NCBI GenBank assembly: GCA_030418545.1
Contig: QAIB01000010.1
Location: 1-64,000 of the forward strand
Length of the DNA stretch: 64,000 nt
Direction of reading: 5' to 3'
Origin: Xenophilus aerolatus
Lineage (GTDB): Bacteria > Pseudomonadota > Gammaproteobacteria > Burkholderiales > Burkholderiaceae_C
Both the position numbers and the translations under genes were made by a program. Below the pieces are notes generated by a model that was not told the origin of the DNA, did no database searches, and worked only from the letters and a program-made list of their open reading frames with translations. Positions 41,174 through 48,508 of the stretch are shown piece by piece; the stretch's first letter is position 1, and every line of letters starts with the position of its first letter.

Positions 41174-44100
41174 TCACCAGGTGTCGACGTAAGCCTTGGG
41201 CGCCTCCACCGCGCGGCTGGCCGAGGCCAGGCCGCGCAGCAGCCAGGCCCGCGTCTCGGCGGGGTCGATCACGGCGTCGATCTCGAGCGTCTGCGCCATG
41301 TGCATGGCCTCGCCGTCGGCGTACTGCCGGGCCACCAGCTCCTTGAAGAGGGCGTCGCGCTCGGGCCCGGCGGGCACGGCCTCCAGTTCCTTGCGGTAGC
41401 CCAGGCGCACCGCGCCTTCGAGGCCCATGGCGCCGAATTCGCCCGTGGGCCAGGCGACGGTGAACACCGGTGCGTCGAAGCCGCCGGCGGCCATCGCCTG
41501 CGCACCCAGGCCGTAGCCCTTGCGCAGCACCACGGTGAAGTAGGGCACGCGCAGGTGGGCCTCGATCATGAACATGCGGCAGACGTGGCGCACCTGCGCC
41601 TGGGCCTCGATGTCGGGACCGACCATGAAGCCCGGCGTGTCGCACAGCGACACCAGCGGGATCGCATGCGCGTTGCACAGCTGCATGAAGCGCGCCGCCT
41701 TGTCGGCCGCGTCGGCGTCGATCGCGCCGCCCAGGTGATGCGGGTTGTTGGCCATCACGCCGACCGGCTGGCCATCGATGCGTGCGAGTGCCGTGACCAT
41801 GCCGGCGCCGAAGCCCGCGCGCAGTTCGAGCACCGAGTCCTCGTCGAACAGGCCGCGCATCACGGCGCGCACGTCATACACGCGCAGCCGGTTCTCCGGC
41901 ACCGCGTGGCGCAGCGCGCGCTGGTCGGGGCAGCGGCCACCGCTCGTGCGGCCCTGGAAGTACGACAGGTACTGCCTGGCCACGCGCACCGCCTCGGCCT
42001 CGTCCTCGACCAGGATGTCGATCACGCCGTTGCGCGACTGCACCGGGCTCGGGCCGATCTGCTCGGGCGTGAAGGTGCCCAGCCCGCCGCCCTCGATCAT
42101 GGCGGGCCCGCTCATGCCGATGTTGCTGGCGCGCGTGGCGATGATCACGTCGCTGCAGCCCAGCAGCGCCGCGTTGCCCGCGAAGCAGCGCGCGTGCACG
42201 ATGCCCACCACCGGCACCTTGCCCGACAGCGCCGCGTACTGGCTGAAGGTGTGGTTGTTCAGGCCGGCCACGATCGGCATGTCGGTGTCGCCCGGCCGGC
42301 CGCCGCCGCCCTCGGCGAAGAGCACCAGCGGGATCTTCAACTGGTGCGCCAGCGCCAGCATGCGGTCCTTCTTGTGGTGGTTGCGCATGCCCTGCGTGCC
42401 GGCGAGCACCGTGTAGTCGTAGGCCATCACCACGCAGCGCGAGGCCTCGGCACCGAAGAGCGCGGCGTTGACGCTGCCGATGCCGGTCACCATGCCGTCG
42501 GCCGGCGTGTTGGCGATCAGGTCTTCCAGGCTGCGGCGGCGCGTCTGCGCGGCGATCGCGAGCTGGCCGTACTCGATGAAGTTGCCCGGGTCGCGCTCGA
42601 GATCGCACAGGTCGGCGATGTTCTCGCGCGCGGTGCGCCCGCCCTGGGCATGGCGCTTGGCGACGGCCTTCTCGCGATTGGCGTCGAGGGTGAAGGCGTG
42701 GCGGTCGATGACGCGCTGCAGGTCGGGGCGAATGGTGGCGAGGTCCACGGCCTCGCTGGCGCGTGCCTGAACGCTGTCGGCATCCACCGGTTCCAGCTTC
42801 ACCAGCGACTGGCCTTCGACGAGGTAGTCGCCCGGCTGCGCCAGCAGCGCCACCACGCGGCCGGCGGTGGGTGCATGCAGCAGGTGCTCCATCTTCATGG
42901 CCTCGAGCACGCCCACCTGCGCGCCCGCGGGCAGCACGTCGCCCACGGCGACTTCGAACTGCACCAGCTTGGCGGGCATCGGGGCGCGGATGACGGGCGC
43001 GCCGTCCTCGGCGGCTTCAGAGGAAAAAGTGGCTGCAGCGCCCGTCGCGACTGCGGGAGGGGCTATCGATTTCGTAGCGTGGGCAATGCGCTCGGCTGCG
43101 CCCAGCAGGTCGGCCAAGTGCTCCTCCACGAAGCGCGTGTGCACCGCCTGCGTGGCGAACTCCGGGCGTTCGCCCAGCGCGCGCAGCAGGGCGAGGTTGG
43201 TCGCCAGGCCCTCGATGCGGCACTCCGCGAGCGCGCGCAGCGAGCGGCGCTGCACATCGGCAAACTGCGCCGACGGGCTGGCCACGATGAGCTTGGCCAG
43301 CAGCGTGTCGTAGTGCGGGGAGGGCGCCAGGCCCGCATAGCCCTGTGTGTCCACGCGCACGCCCGGGCCGCTGGGCAGGTCGAAGCGCGCCAGCGTGCCG
43401 CTGGCGGGTCGTGCGTTGCCCTGCGGGTCGAGCGTCTCGGCGTTGATGCGCCACTGGATGGCGAAGCCCTTTTGAGCGGCGGTCGCCTGGGGTGTGACGC
43501 CGAGCTCGGCCAGCGAGCGGCCGGCCGCCACGCCCAGCTGCAACTGCACCAGGTCCAGGCCGGTGACGGCCTCGGTGACCGTGTGCTCGACCTGCAGGCG
43601 CGGGTTGGCCTCGATGAAGACGAAGGGCAAAGCCGTGGAGTGTTCGTCCACCAGGAACTCGAAAGTGCCCAGGCCGCGGTAGCCCACCTGCTGCGCCATG
43701 CGCAGCGCGGCATGCGTGATGCGGTCGCGAAGCGCGCTGCTCAGCGACGGGCTGGGCGCGATCTCCACCAGTTTCTGGAAGCGCCGCTGCAAGGTGCACT
43801 CGCGCTCGCCCAGACTGGCCACGGCGCTGCCATCGCCCAGCACCTGGATCTCGATGTGGCGCGCGTGGCGCATCAGGCGCTCGACGTACACGCCGTCGAC
43901 GCCGAAGGCCGCCTTCGCCTCCGACACGCAGCGCGCGTGCGCCTCGGGCAGGCCCTCGGCGCGCAGCACGGCGCGCATGCCGCGCCCACCGCCGCCGCCG
44001 ATCGCCTTGACCATGACGCCGGCACCGTCCTTCGCCTGCTCGGCGAAGAAGGCCTGCGCCTCGGCCAGCGTGACGGCGCCGGCGCTGCCGGGCATCACGG

Positions 44101-44482
44101 GCACGTCGCATTGCTGCGCCAGCGCGCGTGCACGCGCCTTGTCGCCGAAGAGCGCCAACTGCTCGGGCGTGGGGCCGATGAATACCAGTCCCGCGTCGGC
44201 GCAGGCCTGTGCGAAGTCGGCGCGTTCCGAGAGGAAGCCGTAGCCCGGGTGCACCGCATCGCAGGCCTGCGCCTTCGCCACGGCGATGAGTGCCGGAATG
44301 TCGAGATACGCCGAGGGGCCGGTCGCGTCGAGCGCGACGGCCGTGTCGGCCAGCTGCACATGCAATGCCTGCGCGTCGTCGCGCGAATGCACGGCCACGC
44401 TGGCGATGCCGGCGTCCTGCAGGGCGCGCACCAGGCGCACGGCGATTTCGCCGCGATTGGCGATCAGTATTTTTTTGAGCAT
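41174..44482 (-). CDS. Single-chain biotin-dependent acyl-CoA carboxylase (BC-BCCP-CT fusion)
   Basis: 1102 residues. Order: biotin carboxylase (1-~450; KILIANRGEIAVRLVRALQD, KAIGGGGGRGMRAVLR, FIEANPRLQVEHTVTEAVTG), biotin carrier (~490-560; EAMKMEH with the biotinyl Lys), carboxyltransferase (~600-1102; EGGGGRPGDTDMP, NNPHHLGGAIDADAADKAAR, GYGLGAQAMAAGGFDAPVF). It should carboxylate an acyl-CoA to an alkylmalonyl-CoA. The layout matches long-chain acyl-CoA carboxylases rather than two-subunit ACC/PCC. A dispersed repeat is read in frame at residues ~469-487, in the BC-BCCP linker. Divergent partners: acyl-CoA ligase downstream on the same strand, TetR opposite. Confidence 0.93.
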   Translation of the reverse strand: MLKKILIANRGEIAVRLVRALQDAGIASVAVHSRDDAQALHVQLADTAVALDATGPSAYLDIPALIAVAKAQACDAVHPGYGFLSERADFAQACADAGLVFIGPTPEQLALFGDKARARALAQQCDVPVMPGSAGAVTLAEAQAFFAEQAKDGAGVMVKAIGGGGGRGMRAVLRAEGLPEAHARCVSEAKAAFGVDGVYVERLMRHARHIEIQVLGDGSAVASLGERECTLQRRFQKLVEIAPSPSLSSALRDRITHAALRMAQQVGYRGLGTFEFLVDEHSTALPFVFIEANPRLQVEHTVTEAVTGLDLVQLQLGVAAGRSLAELGVTPQATAAQKGFAIQWRINAETLDPQGNARPASGTLARFDLPSGPGVRVDTQGYAGLAPSPHYDTLLAKLIVASPSAQFADVQRRSLRALAECRIEGLATNLALLRALGERPEFATQAVHTRFVEEHLADLLGAAERIAHATKSIAPPAVATGAAATFSSEAAEDGAPVIRAPMPAKLVQFEVAVGDVLPAGAQVGVLEAMKMEHLLHAPTAGRVVALLAQPGDYLVEGQSLVKLEPVDADSVQARASEAVDLATIRPDLQRVIDRHAFTLDANREKAVAKRHAQGGRTARENIADLCDLERDPGNFIEYGQLAIAAQTRRRSLEDLIANTPADGMVTGIGSVNAALFGAEASRCVVMAYDYTVLAGTQGMRNHHKKDRMLALAHQLKIPLVLFAEGGGGRPGDTDMPIVAGLNNHTFSQYAALSGKVPVVGIVHARCFAGNAALLGCSDVIIATRASNIGMSGPAMIEGGGLGTFTPEQIGPSPVQSRNGVIDILVEDEAEAVRVARQYLSYFQGRTSGGRCPDQRALRHAVPENRLRVYDVRAVMRGLFDEDSVLELRAGFGAGMVTALARIDGQPVGVMANNPHHLGGAIDADAADKAARFMQLCNAHAIPLVSLCDTPGFMVGPDIEAQAQVRHVCRMFMIEAHLRVPYFTVVLRKGYGLGAQAMAAGGFDAPVFTVAWPTGEFGAMGLEGAVRLGYRKELEAVPAGPERDALFKELVARQYADGEAMHMAQTLEIDAVIDPAETRAWLLRGLASASRAVEAPKAYVDTW
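43022..43078 (-). repeat. Dispersed repeat inside the carboxylase linker (copy f)
   Basis: ggctgcagcgcccgtc and ggctatcgatttcgtagc match the element at 21663-21722, with the GC hairpin partly lost. Read on the minus strand in frame it gives ATKSIAPPAVATGAAATFSS. Confidence 0.7.
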
Positions 44483-44500
44483 GGGGCAATCTAGAAAATC

Positions 44501-44619
44501 GGACAGCCGAACGCAGAGGGCGCAGAGGTTTCGCAGAGGGCGCAGAAAGAAGACAGAACCTTTTTGAATTGCTTCTGCGCCCTCTGCGTGATCTTTGCGT
44601 CCTCTGCGTTCGGCTGCCC
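44501..44619. repeat. Large inverted repeat with 47-nt arms
   Basis: Left arm 44501-44547 and right arm 44573-44619 are complementary at about 41 of 47 positions with a 25-nt loop. Each arm is built from cgcagagg units (cagccgaacgcagagggcgc and the like). It fills the gap between the carboxylase start and the end of the acyl-CoA ligase gene, which leaves little room for a carboxylase promoter outside it. Confidence 0.85.
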
Positions 44620-44633
44620 GTATCCGGGTTCTG

Positions 44634-46268
44634 TCAGTCCAGGTCCTTGAGCATGCGCCGCAGCACCTTGCCCGCCCCGGTCGCGGGGAGGGCGTCGATG
44701 AAGCGCACGTGCCTGGGCGTCTTGTAGGGCGCCATGTTCTCGCGCGACCAGGCGACGAGCTGCTCGGCGGTGACGTCCGCGCCCGGCTTCTTCACGATGA
44801 AGGCCTTCACCACCTCGCCCTTCTCGGCGTCGGGCTGGGCGATCACCGCGGCCTGGGCCACGGCGGGGTGCTTGATGAGGATGGTCTCGACCTCTTCCGG
44901 GAACACGCTGTAGCCCGAGACCTTGATCATCTCCTTGAAGCGGCCGATGAAGCGCAGATAACCGTCGGCATCGAAGCTGCCCATGTCGCCCGTGTGCACC
45001 CAGCCGTCGCGCAGCGTGGCGGCCGTGGCCTCGGGCTTGTTCCAGTAGCCCTTGAAGGTGCCGGGGCTACGCAGCACGATCTCGCCGACTTCGCCCGCGG
45101 GCAGCTCCTTGCCGGTGTCGGGGTCGAGGATGCGGATGGTCACGCCCGGCACCGGAATGCCCTGCGTGCCCCACTTCGCCTTGCCGGCCGGCGTGTAGGT
45201 GTCGCAGGTGTGCGTTTCCGACAGGCCGTACGCCGCCTCCTGCGAGGTGCAGTGCGTGGCGATCGCCTGCCACTGCTTCGCCAGCGGCTCGGTGAAGGCG
45301 ATGCCGAAGCTGGTCACCGGGTTCATCTTCAGGCTGGACAGGTCGAAGTCCGCCGCGCCCGGCACCTGCATGCACGCCACGTTCATGGGCGCGATGCTGT
45401 ACCACCAGGTCACGCGGTAGCGCTCGATGGCCTGCAGCGTGGTGCGCGGGTCAAAGCGGTGCAGCAGCACGCTGGTCGCGCCCGTGGCCACCGGCACGTT
45501 CACGCCCATCAGCATGCCGGCGATGTGGTACAGCGGCGCGATGGACAGCAGCACGTCGTCGCCCGTGACGCCGTTGCAGTCGGCGCACATCGTGGTCTTG
45601 AAGAGCGCGTTGCCGTAGCTGAGCATGGCGCCCTTGGGCAGGCCGGTGGTGCCCGAGGTGTAGGTCATGAGCGCCACGTCGTCGAGCGCGATGTCCACCG
45701 GCGCGGGCTTGGCGTCGCCCTGCATGGCGGCGAGGAAGTCTTCGCAGCCGGCCGGCACGACACGCGCTTCCTGCTGCGCCGCTGCCAGCTCGGCCGGAAG
45801 GTCCAGCGTGGGCGAAGGCGGCAGCAGGTCGGCGTAGTGCACGGCGAACACGTGCTCCAGCGCGCTGTCGGGCCTGACCTTGTCGACCACCGGCAGCAGG
45901 CTGGACGCCGCGACGATCACGCGCGCCTTCAGGTCGTTCACCTGGTAGGCGAGCTCGTGCTCCTTGTTGAGCGGGCCGCTGGGACAGACGATGGCGCCGA
46001 TCTTCTGGATGCCGTAGTGCGCGACGATGTACTGCGGGCAGTTGTTGAGGAAGAGCACCACCGGCTCGCCCTTCTTCACGCCCAGCGCCTGCAGGCAGGC
46101 GCCGAAGGCGTCGCTCGCGCGGTCGAGTTCGGCCCAGCTCATCGCGGCGCCGTACCAGATGCAGGCGGGGTGCTGCGGACGCTCGCGCGCGTGGGTGCGC
46201 AGGTACTCGTGCAGCGGCTGCTGCGGGCGTACGGGCAGGGTGGGGGATGGGGCTTGGCTTGTCTCCAT
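44634..46268 (-). CDS. AMP-dependent acyl-CoA ligase (long-chain type)
   Basis: 544 residues. P-loop LMTYTSGTTGLPKGAMLSYG, GLSETHTCDTY (A5-like region), VHTGDMGSFDADGYLRFIGR and the C-terminal PATGAGKVLRRMLKDLD with the catalytic Lys. Activates a carboxylic acid to its CoA thioester. Pairs logically with the single-chain acyl-CoA carboxylase downstream. It diverges from a TetR gene with 85 bp between starts; that regulator may control it. Specific substrate not identifiable. Confidence 0.92.
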   Translation of the reverse strand: METSQAPSPTLPVRPQQPLHEYLRTHARERPQHPACIWYGAAMSWAELDRASDAFGACLQALGVKKGEPVVLFLNNCPQYIVAHYGIQKIGAIVCPSGPLNKEHELAYQVNDLKARVIVAASSLLPVVDKVRPDSALEHVFAVHYADLLPPSPTLDLPAELAAAQQEARVVPAGCEDFLAAMQGDAKPAPVDIALDDVALMTYTSGTTGLPKGAMLSYGNALFKTTMCADCNGVTGDDVLLSIAPLYHIAGMLMGVNVPVATGATSVLLHRFDPRTTLQAIERYRVTWWYSIAPMNVACMQVPGAADFDLSSLKMNPVTSFGIAFTEPLAKQWQAIATHCTSQEAAYGLSETHTCDTYTPAGKAKWGTQGIPVPGVTIRILDPDTGKELPAGEVGEIVLRSPGTFKGYWNKPEATAATLRDGWVHTGDMGSFDADGYLRFIGRFKEMIKVSGYSVFPEEVETILIKHPAVAQAAVIAQPDAEKGEVVKAFIVKKPGADVTAEQLVAWSRENMAPYKTPRHVRFIDALPATGAGKVLRRMLKDLD

Positions 46269-46348
46269 GGCGTCAGGCTCTCAGGGTTATCGATAGCCGC
46301 GCGGCAGGTGCCGCCGCTTGTCATCGCAAGATGGTGCACCAACAATCC

Positions 46349-46362
46349 TACCGATGGGTAGA
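46349..46362. promoter_or_regulatory. Candidate TetR operator overlapping the tetR start
   Basis: ctaccgatgggtag, an inverted repeat with 5-bp arms ctacc/ggtag, lies across the ATG at 46354 and in the divergent region with the acyl-CoA ligase gene. Arms of the type taccg...ggta are common in TetR operators, so autoregulation is plausible. Confidence 0.4.
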
Positions 46363-47046
46363 ACATCGGAGACACCGCACAAACCCCTGCACGCCGCGCC
46401 CGCCGCACAGGCGGCGCACATGCCCCAGGGCACGGGACGGCAGCGGGCCAGCACCGCCGGCACCGACGTGCAGCGCGAGCGCATCCTGCAGGTGGCCACG
46501 CGCCTGTTCGCGGCGCAGGGCTACGCCAACACCACGCTCGCGCAGATCGTGCGCGAGCTCGGCGTCACCAAGCCCTTCGTCTACTACTACTTCCGCGACA
46601 AGCAGGAGATCTTCGAGACGCTGTCCTGGCGCCCGGCCGTGGAGTGCTTCACCTCGCTCGACTTCGCCGAGCACGACCCGCGGCGCGCGAGCGAGAAGGT
46701 CATGGAGGGGCTGGAGCGCCTGATCCGCGCCACCATCGCGCACCACCCGGCCGCCTTCTTCCCCTACCGCGAACCGCAGGTCTACCGGCCGGAGTACCTG
46801 GCCGCCGTGCGCAAGCTCGCCAACCACTTCTACGACCGGCTGTGCCCGCTGCTCGAGGAAGCGCGGCGCGACGGCGACCTCGACTTCCGCGACACCCGCA
46901 TCACCGCGCTCGCGGCCTGCAGTCTGCCGGGCTTCCTCTACACCTGGTACCGCCCCGACGGGCGCCTCACGCCCGATGCGCTGGCGGCCGAGCTGGCGCA
47001 GCTGGCCTCGCGCGTGATCGGGCTGCAGCGGCGCGGCGCGGGCTGA
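46354..47046 (+). CDS. TetR-family transcriptional regulator
   Basis: 230 residues. Flexible N-terminal ~45 residues, then the helix-turn-helix ERILQVATRLFAAQGYANTT, LAQIVRELGVTKPFVYYYFR. The ligand domain has no obvious signature. Starts at ATG 46354; a TTG at 46318 would add 12 residues. Divergent from the acyl-CoA ligase/carboxylase genes and 53 bp ahead of a periplasmic receptor gene, so it likely regulates both. Confidence 0.88.
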   Translation: MGRTSETPHKPLHAAPAAQAAHMPQGTGRQRASTAGTDVQRERILQVATRLFAAQGYANTTLAQIVRELGVTKPFVYYYFRDKQEIFETLSWRPAVECFTSLDFAEHDPRRASEKVMEGLERLIRATIAHHPAAFFPYREPQVYRPEYLAAVRKLANHFYDRLCPLLEEARRDGDLDFRDTRITALAACSLPGFLYTWYRPDGRLTPDALAAELAQLASRVIGLQRRGAG

Positions 47047-47099
47047 GCCCGGCGCCCGGCCCTTTTCGCCTTCTCTTCCTACATCACCGGAGACATCCC

Positions 47100-48344
47100 A
47101 TGACCTTGCCTCGCCTGCTCACACCCGTCGCCCTGGCGGCGGCCTTGTTCGCCACTGCGGCCCACGCCCAGGACACCTACAAGATCGCCTACATCGACCC
47201 GCTGTCGGGTCCCTTTGCCAACGTGGGCGAGCTGATGCTGGCGCACGTGCAGTACGCCGTCGACGACGTGAACGCCAAGGGCGGCATCAAGGGCACCAAG
47301 CTGCAGCTGCTGCAGTTCGACAGCAAGCTCTCGGCGCAGGAGAGCCAGAGCGCGCTGCAGGCCGCCATCGACCAGGGTGCCAAGGCGATCGTGACGGGCG
47401 GCTCGGGCTCCTCGGTGGTGTCGGCGCTGGTGCTGGCGGTGAACCGCTGGAACCAGCGCAACCCGGGCAAGGAGCTGATCGTGATGAACCATTCGTCGAT
47501 CGACCCCGAGCTCACCGGCAAGCAGTGCAGCTTCTGGCACTTCCAGACCGACGCGAACACGGCGATGAAGATGAAGGCCATCGCCAACTACATCAAGAAG
47601 ACGCCCGAGGTGAAGAAGGTCTACCTGCTGAACCAGGACTATGCGCACGGCCGCCAGTGGGCGAGCTATGGCAAGCAGATGGTCGGCCTGGCGCGGCCGG
47701 ACGTGCAGTTCGTCGGCGAGGCCTTCCACCCCATCGGCCGGGTGAAGGACTTCGCGCCCTATGTGGCCAACATCAAGGCGGCGGGGGCCGACTCGGTCAT
47801 CACCGGCAACTGGGGGCAGGACATGACGCTGCTGCTCAAGGCCGCGGGCGACGCCGGCTACAACCTGCGCTACTTCAACCACAGTGCCGGCGCCGTGCCG
47901 GGCACGGTCACGGCCGTGTCGCAGGCCAAGCTGGGCGAGCTGACCTGGGTGGCCGAATGGCACCCGGGCCAGGCCGATTCACCGAAGGTCGACGCGCTCG
48001 CCAAGGCCTACAAGGCCAAGATGGGCAAGGACTTCCTCGCGCCGCGCATCGACATGGTCCCGCGCCTGCTGGCCGCGGCGATCACCAAGGCCGGCAGCAC
48101 CGACGGCGCCAAGGTCGCCAAGGCGCTGGAAGACATGACGTACGACTCGGTCGTGGGCCCGGTGCGCATGCGCGCCGAGGACCACCAGCTGCTCATTCCG
48201 CAGGTGGTCAACACCATCGCGCCGGTCGACGGCAAGGCGGTGAAGGTGGGCTACGAAGGCACGAACTACGGCTTCCGCACCGACGCCATCTACAGCGGCA
48301 ACGAGATCGCGCAGGGCACCGACTGCAAGATGCAGCGGCCCTGA
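47100..48344 (+). CDS. Branched-chain amino acid-type ABC receptor (LivK family)
   Basis: 414 residues. Signal peptide (LLTPVALAAALFATAAHA) and a type I periplasmic fold: YKIAYIDPLSGPFANVGELM, DDVNAKGGIKGTKLQLLQFD and VTGGSGSSVVSALVLAVNRW in the N-lobe. No ABC permease or ATPase genes follow. GGAGA lies 7 nt before the ATG. Ligand unknown; a short- or branched-chain acid feeding the acyl-CoA ligase is a reasonable guess because the gene is linked to the same TetR. Confidence 0.9.
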   Translation: MTLPRLLTPVALAAALFATAAHAQDTYKIAYIDPLSGPFANVGELMLAHVQYAVDDVNAKGGIKGTKLQLLQFDSKLSAQESQSALQAAIDQGAKAIVTGGSGSSVVSALVLAVNRWNQRNPGKELIVMNHSSIDPELTGKQCSFWHFQTDANTAMKMKAIANYIKKTPEVKKVYLLNQDYAHGRQWASYGKQMVGLARPDVQFVGEAFHPIGRVKDFAPYVANIKAAGADSVITGNWGQDMTLLLKAAGDAGYNLRYFNHSAGAVPGTVTAVSQAKLGELTWVAEWHPGQADSPKVDALAKAYKAKMGKDFLAPRIDMVPRLLAAAITKAGSTDGAKVAKALEDMTYDSVVGPVRMRAEDHQLLIPQVVNTIAPVDGKAVKVGYEGTNYGFRTDAIYSGNEIAQGTDCKMQRP

Positions 48345-48349
48345 TGGCA

Positions 48350-48402
48350 CTATCGAAAAGATAGCTGCCAGCGCCCGGCCGGCGGGCGCTGCAGACCTTT
48401 TT
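48350..48402 (+). repeat. Two-hairpin dispersed repeat (copy g)
   Basis: ctatcgaaaagatag then agcgcccggccggcgggcgct, an intact second hairpin, starting 6 nt after the receptor gene. Confidence 0.8.
48370..48402 (+). terminator. Repeat-derived terminator of the receptor gene
   Basis: The second hairpin of the repeat (agcgcccg / cgggcgct, loop gccg) is followed by gcagacc and six T residues. It looks like a functional intrinsic terminator made from the repeat, though the T-run begins 7 nt after the stem. Confidence 0.6.
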
Positions 48403-48426
48403 TGCATGAAGGTGCGGCCGCTCTAA

Positions 48427-48472
48427 GGGAATATCCCGGCCCGGGGGTGCGGGGGGCGCTCGGGATACTCCC
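48427..48472. promoter_or_regulatory. Two GGGA-N3-TCCC motifs upstream of the P450 gene
   Basis: gggaatatcccggc (48427) and gggatactcccggc (48462) share GGGA-N3-TCCCGGC, centres 35 bp apart, 36 to 80 bp before the P450 ATG. The spacing (a little over three helical turns) suits a dimeric or paired regulator. No regulator gene adjacent to the P450 is oriented toward it. Confidence 0.45.
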
Positions 48473-48508
48473 GGCGTCACATCCTCCAACAAGAGACGAG
48501 GCGCCCCG

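Noticed and set aside
41300-44494. Long plus-strand frame opposite the carboxylase
   Set aside because: Same antisense artefact; the minus-strand frame has full BC-BCCP-CT motifs.
46318-46353. TTG start for the TetR gene at 46318
   Set aside because: ATG 46354 gives a more usual start and the extension has no ribosome site; kept only as an alternative.
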